The notes: generated by a model not told the origin, from the letters alone. Counted from the first letter of the stretch, positions 1 through 11,444 are shown. The stretch: DNA of 64,000 nt from Notamacropus eugenii (GCF_028372415.1 NC_092874.1:337684151-337748150); one strand, 5' to 3'. Numbers and translations are program-made.

Positions 1-289
1 GTTTGAATAGAAGAGTGAGTGCCTTCTTATTATCAAAACCGTGACTCTTTTAATACATCCTAAAATCACATTAGTTCTCCTGGGTGCCATAGCACACTAT
101 TGATACATATAAAACTGGAAGTCTGTTAAAATGCCTAGATGTTTTTTTCAGGTGAATTGCTATTTGACCACCTCTAGAGATTGTCACCTCTAACACTTGT
201 AAAGATGATCTTTTAAACAGAAGTGTCAAAGTTTTATTTTTTTCTTATTGAATTCTTGCTGCATCTTATTTCATATGGATCAATTTTAT
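1..289. other. Unassigned AT-rich sequence
   Basis: No repeat family, RNA gene or plausible coding frame was recognised here. The stretch is AT-rich with short T runs. Confidence 0.5.
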
Positions 290-745
290 GTCCTATAAAT
301 TGTTTTTTAAATTTGACTGTCATCCAGCGTATTGTCTGTCTGTCTTAGCTTTGTGCCATCTACAAATTATTATTTATTTTAAACAAAAATCTTCCTCCTT
401 TTAACTCCATTTCTTAGGCCAAGTGTTGCCCTCTAAAGTAGTACTAACTAAGTTTAATTCAATTTTAAGATAACAATTTTTCAAGTGGTTGATAGAAGTT
501 AACATATTACTCCTGTGTCTTCTTTCATTTAGGCTAAGCTTGTCCAATTACATGAAACATTTCTTATGAGATGGATTTCAGGTCCTTCATCCTTCTTATC
601 CTACTTGGAGCTCTTGTCAAACATACCTCTTAAAATGATATGTATGGCGCTAGATGCAATAATCCAGATGTGATCTAATTAGTACATAACATAATGGGAC
701 TTTTAGTTCCCTTATGTAGATACTGCATTTCCCTTAATATAAATG
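290..745. mobile_element. CR1/L3-type LINE fragment, ancient
   Basis: Two landmarks of the old amniote CR1/L3 group are recognisable in order: a decayed 'gtcatccagcgtatt...gctttgtgccatctacaaa' stretch at about 319-368, and a decayed 'ataatccagatgtgatcta' stretch near 658. The copy is highly diverged and has no open frame. Strand is not assigned because I could not align it to a consensus. Confidence 0.5.
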
Positions 746-1195
746 AATATCATGATGATATTAAGAGTAGTCATATTATATTACTGGTTCATATTAAACT
801 TTTGGTTAACTAAAGAGATGTGACAGGAAAACTACAAACCACTTATTTTTTTTGTGGAGGAGGGAGGGCCATATAATGTTACAGATTGTATGTGTTTTTA
901 GACTTTTATCAATATATTAATCTGTTGTGCTGATTTTTTCCCTTTCTCTCTTTTATCTTTAGATATTTGATGTTGGGCTGGCTCTCTGGAAGGGAGGAAG
1001 GTAAGGATACTGGAGAAAATTATAATGATATAAAAATCAGAAGATATCAATAAAATATTTATTTTAAAAACTGCTCTTTTTTTCTTACTGATTCCTTCCC
1101 TACTTCCTACACTCTTCTCCCTATCCTCAAAAACTCTCAGTTTATCTGTCCCTGACAATAATCATATTTCTCTCCTTCCCTTCATAGATAAACTC
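746..1195. other. Unassigned sequence
   Basis: Nothing recognised. The 86-codon minus-strand open frame at 898-1158 has a low-complexity, basic translation and no family resemblance. Confidence 0.4.
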
Positions 1196-2080
1196 TAAAG
1201 TTATCTATAATAAATGCCTCCATTTCTTCTCCTTACTTTCTTCTTAACTCTTTACAGTGAAGAATTCATCATTCAACAAAAACTGTTCTCTCCAAAGTTA
1301 CTAACATTTGCCAAATCTAATGGCCTTTTCTAAATCCTCACCTTTTTTTTGACCTCTCTATAGCCCTTTAATACTATTGGACACCTTCTTCTTTCTCCTA
1401 GCTCTTCTCAATCTATCTGACCTCTCCTTGTCAGTCTCCTTTGCTGAATATTTATCAAGGTCTCACCACTAACAGAGATATTGCCTAAGTCTGTTTCTGG
1501 GGCCTCTTTCTCTTCTTGCTCTATATTATTTCACTTGGTAATCTCACCACATCCTAGGAATTTTAGTGTTTCTCTATCACTTCCAGGATGAAATACAAAA
1601 TCTTTTCTTTGCCATTTAAAGTCCTTCATAAACTAGCCTCATCCTACTTTTTCAGTCGTTGTATACCTTTTTTTTGACATGTTCTCCTTGGTACAGCAAC
1701 ACTGGCCTCTTTATCACTCTATGAACAAGACACCATCTCTCAGCTTCAGAATTTTCTCTGGCTGTTTCTGATGACTTGAATACTTTCCCTCCTCATCTTT
1801 CCCTATTGGTTTCCCTGTATTCCTTCAAGTCCTAGCTAAAATCCCACCTTCTATAAGAAACCTTTCCCAACTTCTCTGAAATTTAGTGCCTTTCCTTCTT
1901 TAACTAATTTTATTTATCTTGTACATAGATTGTTCATATTCACTTGTCTCTATCATTAGATTTTGAACTTCTTGAGGACAGGGACGATTTTTTGCCTCAT
2001 TTCGTATCCCCAATGTACTATGCCCCAATGTACTATACTATACTAAATGCTTAATAAATGTTTATTGGCTCATTGAGTGG
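1196..2080 (+). mobile_element. L2 LINE, 3' portion
   Basis: The sequence follows the L2 3' region to its end. Near 1965 there is a decayed form of the L2 tail block (gaacttcttgaggacaggga), followed by 'gtatccccaatgtacta' and the terminal 'gcttaataaatgttta' at about 2048. It is highly diverged with no open RT frame. L2 stopped moving before or near the marsupial-placental split, so this is among the oldest material in the window. Confidence 0.75.
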
Positions 2081-2592
2081 ATTCAATGATCATTTCTGTG
2101 CTGATGATTCTCAGATTTGCTTATCCAGCCCTAATCTTCCCAAGTCCCCCAGGCTTGCAACCTGGGTGTCATAAATTCTCCTTTCACTCTCTATATCCAA
2201 TTGATTTCCACATTCTTTAGATTCAGCTTTCAACATCTGTACTACATGACCCTTCTTCTTGCTGACATTGTCACCACTATGGTCACTTCCCTCATCACTT
2301 CATGCCTGGATATTGTAATAGCCTTCTAGTTACTCTCCTTGACTCATCTATATCTCTCTGCTCCAATTCATCCTCCACTCAGCAGAAAAATTTGTCTTCC
2401 TAAAGTGCCTGATCTGACAATGTCACTGATGTTCTACAAACTCCAGTGACTCCCTCTTATCCCCAGGATGAAACATAAAATCTTCTGTTTTACTTATAAA
2501 GCTATTTATAACTTGCCCCCTTTCTACCTTTCTAGATTTCTTATACCTTGTCCTTTTCAATCTGCTTATATTCTGCAGTCCCTTGATGCTAT
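2081..2592 (+). mobile_element. L2 LINE, second fragment, interrupted by an LTR
   Basis: The sequence follows another part of the L2 3' region: 'cttcctaaagtgcctgatc' near 2396, then 'ccaggatgaaacataaaat' near 2463, then 'gctatttataacttgcccc' near 2502. It breaks at 2592, where an LTR begins, and an L2 tail resumes at about 3438. The LTR therefore seems to have split this L2 copy. Confidence 0.65.
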
Positions 2593-3419
2593 TGTAATGG
2601 TAATTTAAATGGGAAGATCTTTCCCATCCTGCCTGATGTAATGGCAATCAAATTAGGATCTTTCACTGTTTTTGTTTTATTAAAAGTGCCTCTGATTGAA
2701 TGATGTGATTGGGGAGGATCTTTCCTATCCATTGATGGACCTTCCCATTGTGGGAAGCTTGATTATGGGAGCTGTTTTGTAGAAGGGTCCCAAATAACTT
2801 TTGTTTTTTCTATTGAGGCACTGGATAAGAAAGTCATGCCCTCTGGCTCTAAAAAGGGTATAAATACTCTGAGGGTAAGGTTTTACTTTGGGGGCTTAGT
2901 TTTTGGAAGAAGGTGCCTATCTAAGAACCTGTGATAGTAGGTCCCCCTGCGTATGTTGGGGTACTTACAGATATACCTGGGTCACATGGAAGTCTGAGTC
3001 ACATGAGATGGTGGTGGAAGGAACTTGCTGAAAGGGTGGAGCAGGATGAGGTGGAGCAAGAAATGGGTCAGAGCAGTCATAGCTGGGAATGAGAGAGCAG
3101 GTAGCGAATAATATGAGTGAGAGAGCTTGGTTGTGATTTTGTTTAAGGGATGCTGTTTGTGATTTCTTTAAAGGAGCTGGTTTGTGGGAAGTCTAACAGA
3201 GAGAAGGCCTCAGGATGTTAGTGCCTTCTGCATTGTTATTGTGTATAGATTTCTTTGTTGCTATGATGGATTTGACTTCCTGATGTTGGGATTTGACTTT
3301 CTGGTGTTTGAATAAATATTTTGGTTCTGTCTTCAATGTGGAGGGTCTGTCATATTTTGTGATTCAGAACTGTGCTGGCATATTCATAGTCACCATAGGT
3401 GCTGTGAATATCACATTGG
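2593..3419 (+). mobile_element. Solo LTR, family B, with a family A LTR nested inside
   Basis: This sequence matches a minus-strand copy at 10357-10801 and a fragment at 51353-51663, which defines a family here called B. It starts TGTAATGG, has a polyadenylation signal AATAAA at 3311-3316, and lies in an L2 element. The six bases before it (2587-2592, tgctat) recur at 3420-3425, a candidate target-site duplication, although the right end then lacks the usual terminal CA. No internal retroviral genes are attached, so it is a solo LTR. Its U3 is interrupted at about 2634-2976 by family A. Confidence 0.65.
2634..2976 (+). mobile_element. LTR, family A, internally deleted copy
   Basis: Both ends and the middle match the longer LTR at 22587-23294. 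The start is TGATG, the shared middle is 'gccctctggctctaaaaa' with a TATAAAT box at 2859-2865, and the end is 'cctgtgatag...gatata'. About 300 bases of the longer copy are missing between roughly 2890 and 2925. The related family B LTR at 10.4 kb lacks this block, which supports a nested insertion. Confidence 0.55.
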
Positions 3420-3437
3420 TGCTATCTCTGTCCTATC

Positions 3438-3520
3438 TGATTTTTTTTTTTTTGCCTTTATATCTCCAGCACTAAGTACGACATGGGCATACAGTAGGTA
3501 TTTAATAAATGTGTGCTGAC
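3438..3520 (+). mobile_element. L2 LINE 3' tail
   Basis: This is a decayed L2 terminus: 'tatctccagcactaagtac' near 3460, then 'gtaggtatttaataaatg'. It is probably the continuation of the L2 copy that ends at 2592. Confidence 0.65.
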
Positions 3521-3524
3521 CTGA

Positions 3525-3840
3525 CAATAGAATCATAGGACTTTTAATTGAAAGGAATTTTAGAAATCACCTAGTCCAATTCCTTTGCTTAATGTTTGAG
3601 GAAATTAAGAAGCTCAAACCAATTATTTTCCCTATTCTGTATTTAAGCAATTATTTTATTTAGCAAGATCTGTAGTACTTCAGATTTGTTCCTGTTAAAC
3701 TTAATCTTAGTTCATATCCACCTTTTTAAGATAGTTTTCTATCCTGATTCTTTCTATGAAAGCACTAACTATCTCTATAGCTCCATATTATATGAAGATT
3801 TGATAAACATTTCTTTAGTAGCTTGAAGTTCCAGGCCAAG
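3525..3840. mobile_element. MIR-type end followed by a CR1/L3 fragment
   Basis: At 3530-3600 the sequence reads like the old therian 'gaatcatagga...ctagtccaa...gaggaaattaag' MIR-type block. From about 3688 'gttcctgttaaacttaatct' and the following bases resemble the CR1/L3 block. Both are strongly decayed. Confidence 0.45.
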
Positions 3841-3850
3841 AATATAATAT

Positions 3851-3887
3851 ATTCATTCATTCATTCATTTATTCATACATTCACCCC
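3851..3887. repeat. (ATTC)n microsatellite
   Basis: A run of attc tetranucleotides with a few interruptions, of the kind often found beside 'tttattgagc' repeat ends, which follow here at about 3911. Confidence 0.8.
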
Positions 3888-3999
3888 CTCATTCATCCTT
3901 TCAAACAATGGGCATTTATTGAGCTTCTATGATTTGGTCAATTCTCTTTGAGGTACTAATAAAACACAGTTCTTGAGATAGAAACTTCACATCCCCCTG

Positions 4000-4000
<1 letters not shown>

Positions 4001-4053
<53 letters not shown>

Positions 4054-4063
4054 TACACACTCA
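4001..4063. repeat. (CA)n microsatellite
   Basis: About 24 uninterrupted ac dinucleotides followed by 'catacatacacac'. It creates a false cysteine-valine open frame on the minus strand. Confidence 0.95.
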
Positions 4064-4179
4064 CATTTCTCATATTGAATGTACACTCTGCCCCTGTTTA
4101 CTCCCTCTGACTGTCTGGTTCTTCCCAGAACTAGGGAGCAATGTTGTCTAATCTCCACAGCACCTCCCTATCATACTCC

Positions 4180-4430
4180 CTCCCTCACTGGCTACCTCTC
4201 CCATCCCCTTTAGTTCCCTTTTATATGTTGTCTTCCATCATTAGAACATAAACTTTTTGAGAACAGACTTCTTGAGGCACTATCTTGCTTGTATTTGAAT
4301 TCCAAGCCTTTAGTAGAGTTCCTGAAACACAGTAAATAATTAATGTTTGACTGCCTGACTTACTTGTCTTCAAGGGGTTTACAATCTCACTAATGAGGCA
4401 AGACATGCACATATAATAATTAAAAGTATA
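4180..4430 (+). mobile_element. L2 LINE 3' end plus ancient repeat fragment
   Basis: From 4231 the decayed L2 tail is visible: 'tcattagaacataaacttt', 'ttgagaacagactt', and 'agtaaataattaatgtttg' near 4330. From about 4369 a 'cttcaaggggtttacaatct' block of another ancient therian repeat follows, the same block type as at about 31147 and 32830. Confidence 0.6.
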
Positions 4431-5690
4431 AGTAAGTATACAATTAAGTATCAGAAGTTATCATTTTGTTTTTATATTATAACATCAATTAGGAATAATT
4501 ATGTTTCTTCTTGGATGTCTACTAGGATTTTATGCCATTTGCACTTCTCATGTTCTATCTTGTAAAATAACAAGTTACATTTCTAAAGTACTTTCCTCAA
4601 AAGATCTATGTGAAGTAGGAAGTGTTACTTATGTCTTATCTTCCCTAGAGTGCAATATCCTTTAGGACACAGGATGTCTTATTTACCTTTGTTATCTCTT
4701 CCACTTTGTTAAAGGAGAACTTTTAAGGCCCCAGTTCTACTGAATCAGATGTGTTAAAATCAACCAACAAAAAAACAACCAACCATGGGATCTTTTATAT
4801 TCGACACTTTTTGATTGTTTGTAAAAATCAGATTTGCCATAAAATACTGCTTGCAAAATCTCATCTATTTCTGTGTAATACTTTCATGAAGAATACTTTC
4901 AACGTGTGTCCAGATTTTCTTAGGAAAATTTTGTAAAGGTAGGAAAGCAGACATATAAATCAGCATTTGTTCACAGTCTCTCTTGAATTTTTCTTTTTGT
5001 TAATAAGAAAACCCAAGATTATTCCCCTAAGTCTTTGATATTGCCTCTTATTTCATCTGTACATCTGTGATCCATGGAATAGTATGGCCTCCTACGAATT
5101 AAACTGCCATGTCAACCAAAACACAATTGAATTGGACAATGTAGGTACACATAGACTGTGAAATATAACCAACCAAGAACTGTGTGAGAGAAGAGATGTC
5201 ATTTGAAATATTTCTGACAAGAAAAAGGGAGCTGGTCACTTAGTAAAAGCAAGGGGTAATGGACAGTCTGTGCTCTACTGTTATCTGTGCAAAGTCAAAA
5301 TAACTAGAAGAAAGCTCCCAGAATGCTGGTTGGATCCCCTTCTGGAAGTTTTATGGGGGGATATGAACAAAAGTCATACAGGATAAGAAAGTAAGGATGA
5401 GCTATAATCACCCTTAATGGAAAAGGTAGCCATATATGAGATCACAGATTCACCAAAGAAATATCTCTCAATGTACCTAGCACAGCAATATGCACCCATG
5501 ATTAATGTTTTGTGTATGTTTGTTGAATGAATGAATACATTTTTAAAAATGAGAAGTTACATTCTGAATAAATAGTGAGCAAGAATAAGTCCAGGGAAAT
5601 TCCTTTCTCTCTGAGTTTGGCAACAATTATTCAACAGTAATATTTGGCCAATTTTGGCCAATTTTGTATGGTTTTTTTTTTTTTTAAAGA
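4431..5690. other. Unassigned sequence
   Basis: No repeat, RNA gene or plausible frame was recognised. A 61-codon plus-strand frame at 4751-4936 has no family resemblance. Confidence 0.4.
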
Positions 5691-5699
5691 CTCTTGGTA

Positions 5700-6300
5700 G
5701 GATCCAACATCTCTCTTCTAAGTCAATAATTGCTGCCCATTTGAATCAACCCTTCAGGGCTTGAAGAAGCGCAAAGAATGAGCTGTTCATTGAGTGGTGA
5801 TCATTTCAGGTTAGGTATATCAATAGAAGACAGGTCTACCTACAGGATTGAATTCCCAGTGCTGATATCGTGGGTTAAAAGGCAATGATCCTTTTACCCA
5901 CTGGAATAGGACTGGAGTAAATTGCATTTAAAGCAGCCTAGGCATCTTCCATTTTATTCATCAAGCCTTACAGAGCTCTCTTTTTCCTGTCTGGGTTTAA
6001 GTTTCTCCAGGCCCCATTTACAATATCATTTGGCATTGATGAATGACCAAACCTCGCACTGAGCTTTTGTTCAGGTTTTACAGCATGGAACTTTTCTTCT
6101 TCCTTTCCTCCCTTTTCCTGTCCTTGCTGTCAGAATAATCCAGTGGCTACCTTCTTGACTGAGAGCCCAAAATATGTATATTAGTGACAATTGCTCATGA
6201 GAAAAAGTCAGCAGATGTAGCATCAGCTGGAGTACTCTTTGTTCACTTTGAAACTGGTGCTCAGGTACATATTCAGTCAAACAGCTCATCATGCATTTTT
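5700..6300. other. Repeat-free block, candidate conserved non-coding DNA
   Basis: Balanced composition, no recognised transposon, and no long coding frame consistent across the block. Short frames on both strands at 6071-6372 overlap each other and have no family resemblance. See findings for the conservation hypothesis. Confidence 0.35.
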
Positions 6301-6904
6301 AAATTTTTTTTTTTAGAAAGGATGAACATGCTGCTCAATTTCTTCTTGACTTTAAATAGAAAATTCCTGTAGAAATAAAAAAAAATCAGGAGGCTTAGAG
6401 TTGATCATCAAGGCACCTTAGACATCAGTGAACCATATTTCCATTATCTCGGATACTTAAGACATATGTAATTACCTATGTCTAACAATAATAAATCATT
6501 GCTGAGTCCAGGGAGGTAGGAGAAATCTTATTCTACCTCCCCACTAAAGAGGGGTGGGAAAAGTCTTCTAACTGGACCTGCTTCAGTCCTAGGGGAGCTT
6601 GAGTTCAAAAGAGAGGGGTTATGCATTCTTTTCTTACTCTATTTCTCTTATTATGTTCCTCTGCCCTCATTTTCTGGAGAAAAGTTGTTTATGGCTTAGT
6701 TTTGGGCTCTTGTCTACATCTTACCAAAGTGAGGGAGATATAAAGATACTTAGTATATAAAAGTAGAAAGATACTCAATGGATAATATGGGTCAGGTATG
6801 GAACAAGTATTTATTTTCTTATATACAATTTAAATGCTAAATACGAAATCCTCTCAAGCACACATTGAGAGAAAAAAAGCAATAGAAGTCAGTAATTTAA
6901 TTTA
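6301..6904. other. Unassigned sequence
   Basis: Nothing recognised beyond short T and A runs. Confidence 0.4.
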
Positions 6905-7065
6905 TAACTACAGTTATACTCCACTGGGAGTTTGCATTTGGAGTCAGAAAAAAACCTAAATTTGAATTCTGTCTCAAATATTTATATGTTGTATGACCCT
7001 GGACAAATCACTTGCCCTCTCTCAGACCCAGTTTCCTCATCTCTAAAGTGAGGGGAGAATAGAGA
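6905..7065 (+). mobile_element. tRNA-derived SINE remnant (MIR-like)
   Basis: The SINE core is visible: 'ttggagtcagaaaaaaacc', 'aaatttgaattctgtctc', then 'tgtatgaccctggacaaatc', 'acttgccctc' and 'cagtttcctcatctctaaa'. Both ends are decayed. Confidence 0.7.
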
Positions 7066-7823
7066 AATGTATATTTTTTTGATGTATATTCTGTTCTCTA
7101 TGACTTTCAGTCTCTGGTTCTCTCTCCTTTTGGCAGCTATTATCAAAGAGTTTGAGGGGGGTAGAGCCAAGATAGCAGAGTAGAAAGAAGCATATACTCT
7201 AGCTCTTCCCCCACAATCCACAAAATACCTGTAAAAAGTGACTCACAACAAAATCTAGAGCAGCAGAAGCCACAGAACAACAGAGCAAAAGAGGTTTCCA
7301 GACAAAGGTAACCTGGAAGGTTGACAGGAAAGGTCTATATCATGGGACACTGAGTGGAGCTGAGCCTAGCCCTGGCCACATGACACTGGAAGGAACAGGA
7401 CCTGAACAGACCTCTTGGGCAGAGTTCCCAGAAGGGAAGGTCCCAGATACCTCAACCCACAAATGACAAAGAAATCTCCAAAAGTCAATGTGGGATGGCT
7501 TTCCCAGCAGAGCGAGAGGGAACAGGGTTCCTCCAGCAATATCCTCAGGTGATAGTAGAGGCGAGGGCAGCAGACTGCAGCAGCTATGCAGGCCCCAAAA
7601 CAACCTGGGTCTGTTGTTCAGGCAGCTCAGCTTAAAGCCTCTGGTGGTAGGGAGCAACTGATCGAAACTTCAGCCCTGAGTGAGGGCCCTGCCCCCACCC
7701 AAAGCCCTGGGGAATTCAGCAGCTGAGTTAAATCTCAGCCTTGAGTATGGCACTGTGGAAAGAAGGGACAATAGGACCATCCTCCTGACAAAGGATTCAG
7801 AAGTCAAGTAACTGGTTGGGAAA

Positions 7824-8830
7824 ATGCCCAGAAAAGGGAAAAAAAAAAGACCCAGAAAGTAGCTTTCTTGGTGAACAGGTATCTCCTCCCATCCATTCAG
7901 ATGAGACAGAACAAGGCATACTGTCACAGGACGTCAAGGCCCCTTGCCTCCAGTGCCTCCAAAGGCAACTTAAATTGGGCTCAGGCAATAGAAGATCTTG
8001 AAAAGTGAGCTACCAGTTTGCTAAAGGAGAATCAAAAAAATGCTGAGGAAAATAACACCTTTAAAAAGAAGCTAACTCAATTGGAAAAAGAGGTCCAAAA
8101 AGCCAATGAGAAGAAAAAGGTTTTAAAAAGCAGGATTAGCTAAATGGAAGAGAAAGTTCAAAAGCTCACTGAACAAAATAGTTCCTTGAAAGAGAGAGTT
8201 GAGTTCAGGGAAATGAATGACTATGAGACAAACCAAGTAGCTAAAAAACAAAACCAAAAGTTTGAAAAAATAGAATATAATGTGAAACATCTCATCAGAA
8301 GAACAACTGACTTGGAAAATAGATCCAGGAGAGACAATTTAAAAATTATGGGACTACCTGAAAACCATGATCAAAAAAAGAGCCTAGACATTATCTTCCA
8401 TGAAATTATCAAGGAAAGCTGTCCTGATATTCTAGAACCACAGGGCAAAATAAATATTGAAAGAATCCACCTATCTCTTCCTGAAAGAGACCCGAAGAGA
8501 GAAACTCTTAGGAATATTGTGGCCAAATTTCAGAGTTCCCAGATCAAGGACAAAATGGTGCAAGCAACTAGAAATAAACAATTCGAGTATTGTGAAAATA
8601 CAATCAATATAACACAGGATGTGGCAGCATCAACATTAAGGGACTGAAGGGCTTGGAATAGGATATTCCATGAGTCAAAGGAACTGGGATTAAAACCAAG
8701 AATCACCTACCCAGCAAAACTGAGTATAATACTTCAAGGGGATAAATTATCATTTAATGATATAGAGGACTTTCAAGCATTCATGATGAAAAGACCAGTA
8801 CTGAAGAGGAAATTTGACTTTCAAATATAA
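7824..8830 (+). pseudogene. ORF1 protein gene of HAL1 copy 1, broken
   Basis: This encodes an L1 ORF1-type RNA-binding nucleic-acid chaperone in decayed form. The start ATG at 7824 begins MPRKGKK, as in the other copies, but the first frame soon fails and a segment present in copies 2 and 3 is missing near 8000. The longest intact piece is 8144-8647 (167 codons). It carries the end of the coiled coil (heptad-like KLTEQNSSLK) and the RRM start with the signature LENRSRRDNLKI. A TGA at 8645-8647 interrupts it, after which the C-terminal domain stays open to TAA at 8828-8830, including the 'PRITYPAKLS' motif that parallels L1 ORF1 proteins. It is not functional as it stands. Confidence 0.8.
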
Positions 8831-8974
8831 GAATCAAGAGAAGCATGAAAAGGTAAACAAGAAAGAGTAATCATAAAAGACTTCCTAAATCTGAACTGTT
8901 TACATTCCTACATGGAAAGAAAATATTTATAACTCTTGAGACTTTTCTCAGTATTTGGGTAGATGGAGGGATTG

Positions 8975-8975
<1 letters not shown>

Positions 8976-9019
<44 letters not shown>
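8976..9019. repeat. (CA)n tract in the HAL1 3' UTR
   Basis: About 21 ca repeats lie just after 'gtagatggagggattgtat'. The other two HAL1-like copies have a (CA)n tract at the same site, so it belongs to the element. Confidence 0.95.
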
Positions 9020-9021
<2 letters not shown>

Positions 9022-10100
9022 CGACAAAGAGTACAGGCTGTGTTGAATAAGAAGAGATGATATCAACAAAAAAAGAGATAAGAAAAATCTTGTTCAATGG
9101 AGAAGAAAAGGGAGAAGGGGAGAGGGGAAAAGTGAAGATACTCTCTCCACATATGGCTTAAGGAGGGAATAACATGCTCACTAAATTTGGTATGAAAATC
9201 TATCTTACACTACAGGAAAGTAGGGGAGGAGGAGACAAATGGGGTGAGGGGAATAATAGAAGGGAGGGCAGATGGGAGAAAGGAGTAACTAGAAATAAAC
9301 ACTTTTGGGAAAGGACAAGGTCAAATGAGGGAATAGAAAAATAAGGGGGAATAGAGAAGTATAGAGTGCAATATAGTTAATATTACACAACATGATTATT
9401 ATAGAAGTCTTTTACAAAACGACACATATTTAGTCTGTTTTGAATTGTTTGCCTTCTCAGTGGGGATGGGTAGGGAGGGAGGGAGGGTGAGAAGTTGGAA
9501 TTCAAAGTATTAGAAACAAATGTTTAGAATTATTATTGCATATAACTGGGAAATAAGATACACAGGTAATGGGGTATAGAGATTTATCTTGCCCTGCAAG
9601 AAAAGAGAGAAGATGGGGATAAGGGAAGGATGGGGTATGATAGAAGGGAGGGTACATTGAGGGAAGTGGTAATCAGAATGCAAGGTATTAGGGGGTGGGG
9701 GGAGGGGAGAGATGGAGAGAAAAATTGAATATGTTACAAAGTCACATAGACCTATAGTCAAAAGGTTTGTAAGCTTAATACCAGATCTATTAAATTATAG
9801 ATTGTTGGTAGGGGAACACCCGAGGTCAAGTCTAAAATTAAGCTACTAGGCTTAGGACTTTAGACCAACAACAACAAGTTAAGGTCCTTTAATTCTTAAT
9901 AATAGTGTGGAGACAATTAGGTCAAGGGCTTGTGAAGTTAGCATACATAGTTATTATTTGTGTATCAATTGGTTAATGTTAAAAAAAAATCGTTTGTGGT
10001 CTATATTGTAAATGCTTTAAAAGAAGTATCACCTGACCAAAAGTTGGAATTGTTTTATGTGATATGAACTGTGTTAAAAATGAAAAATAAAAAAAAAATT

Positions 10101-10355
10101 GACCATATTGTTTCCATGCTAATATACTAGAATTCTTATTCTAGGAACACAGACAACTTTGCCTGATTACATAGTAAGCATTTGTTCAATGAGTAAGTCT
10201 GAGAAGCTATGCTTTGTTTTTACTTGATTTGGGGATTGGTGGTAATTTTTAAAATCTGTATTTAGATATCTACTTTGTCATTATTGTCATTATTATATTT
10301 AATCTTCCATTTCAAACTGGAAGGACCTTAAAAATCTGAACATATGTATCACGAA
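10101..10355. other. Unassigned sequence
   Basis: Nothing recognised between the A-rich end of HAL1 copy 1 and the LTR. Confidence 0.4.
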
Positions 10356-10356
10356 G

Positions 10357-10801
10357 GCATTATTCACAGCACCAGGGACAACTACAAATACGTTGGTGTA
10401 GTTCTGAATTGCAAAGTAATTCTTCACTCTTCATGTAGTGGGCAGAAGAAAAGTATTTATTCAGACATCAGAAAGCCAAATTCATCATAGTGACCAAGAA
10501 ATCTATACACAATAACAACACAGAGGGCTACAATATCCCAAGCCTTCCCCCCACTAGGGCCGTCCCACGAACCAGCTCCCTTAAACAAATAACAGGTTCT
10601 CCCACTCAAGCTAGTTGCTGCCTTTCCCCAGCTCTGATTGCTCTCTGATTAGCATTCTTTCAGGTCTGGTCAAACCTTCCTGTTCCACCCATTCAACAAA
10701 CTCTTCCCATCACATGTGAGTTAGGCTTCCATGTGATTTAAGCAGATCATATGGGCTTATTAATGAATGGGAAAGATCTTCCCATTTAAATTACCATTAT
10801 A
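10357..10801 (-). mobile_element. Solo LTR, family B
   Basis: Read on the minus strand it matches the family B LTR at 2593-3419 from the U3 start (taatggtaatttaaatggga) to the end (ctgtgaata). It lacks the nested family A block. The polyadenylation signal AATAAA is the complement of 10456-10461. No internal retroviral region is attached. It is older than its sequence neighbours can date, because no TSD could be read. Confidence 0.7.
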
Positions 10802-10905
10802 CCATCTCATTTTATAGATAAAGCGATGAAGGTGCAGAGAACTCAAGTGACTTGCCCAATTCACTAATAAATATATCCTCAGACTCCAAATTTAGTGCAT
10901 TTACT
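10802..10905 (-). mobile_element. MIR-type SINE fragment
   Basis: A typical minus-strand MIR core is visible: 'cattttatagataaagcga', 'aactcaagtgacttgccca'. The rest is decayed. Confidence 0.6.
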
Positions 10906-11032
10906 GTAACTGTGGTACTGCCTCTTCCTTTTCCTGGCCATCTTTTTTTTCCTCCTCTTCCATTTTGTTTTGAGGACATATTTTTTGGTGTATATGTAAA
11001 AGTCCCCCATACTTTGCCAGAAATGTCTATGT

Positions 11033-11234
11033 GAGGGATGGGGAATCTGTGGCCTCGAGATCACATGTGGCCTTCTATGTCCTTGGGTGCAGCCTTTTGA
11101 CTGAATCCATTTTATTGAACAAATCCTTTTATTAAGGAGATTTGCTTTATGAAGTTTAGATTCAGTCAAAGAACCACAACGGAAGACCTGAAGCGCCACA
11201 TGTAGGCTTCAAGGCCACAGCTTCCCCACTCCTA
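11033..11234. mobile_element. Palindromic hAT-type non-autonomous DNA transposon
   Basis: The ends are inverted repeats, 'aggatggggaatctgtggcc'-like on the left and its complement 'ggccacagcttccccactcc' on the right, so the whole element folds on itself. Internal arms 'ttttgactgaatcc' and 'gattcagtcaaa' are also inverted. The flanking octamers at 11025-11032 (gtctatgt) and 11235-11242 (ctcaatgt) agree at 6 of 8 positions, as expected for a decayed 8-bp hAT target duplication. A related copy is at 37418-37618. No transposase is encoded. Confidence 0.75.
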
Positions 11235-11236
11235 CT

Positions 11237-11444
11237 CAATGTTCTTTAGAGTTTCTGAAAAAAGCAATTTGCCAGATTTAATGCTTAGTAATAATGGTGA
11301 CTTCTCTAGAATTGTCAGCTAATCTTTGAAAGTTCTGCCCAGAGCATAGGGCAGAGGGCTAGCTATATGAAATCCTTATTTTTTTTAGTAAGAAATATAC
11401 TAGTTAAAACAGAAGAAGAATGAGAGTATGTATATTGACATATG

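Larger units (their letters stand above)
7153..10100 (+). mobile_element. HAL1-like retroposon copy 1 (L1 derivative with ORF1 only)
   Basis: The element starts with a decayed L1 5' end (gtagagccaagatagcagag at 7161-7180). A 5' UTR of about 670 bases leads to an ORF1 region at 7824-8830, followed directly by a purine-rich 3' UTR with a (CA)n tract. There is no ORF2 region, so no endonuclease or reverse transcriptase. The same architecture recurs at 25608-28378 and on the minus strand at 42165-45018. After about 9730 the sequence stops matching the other two copies and runs about 370 bases to an A-rich end near 10098. No TSD was found. Confidence 0.75.

Noticed and set aside
3916..4158. Cysteine-valine-rich minus-strand frame
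   Set aside because: It is a translation of the (CA)n run at 4001-4063. The frames at 11428-11643, 48622-48911 and 61743-62080 have the same kind of cause.
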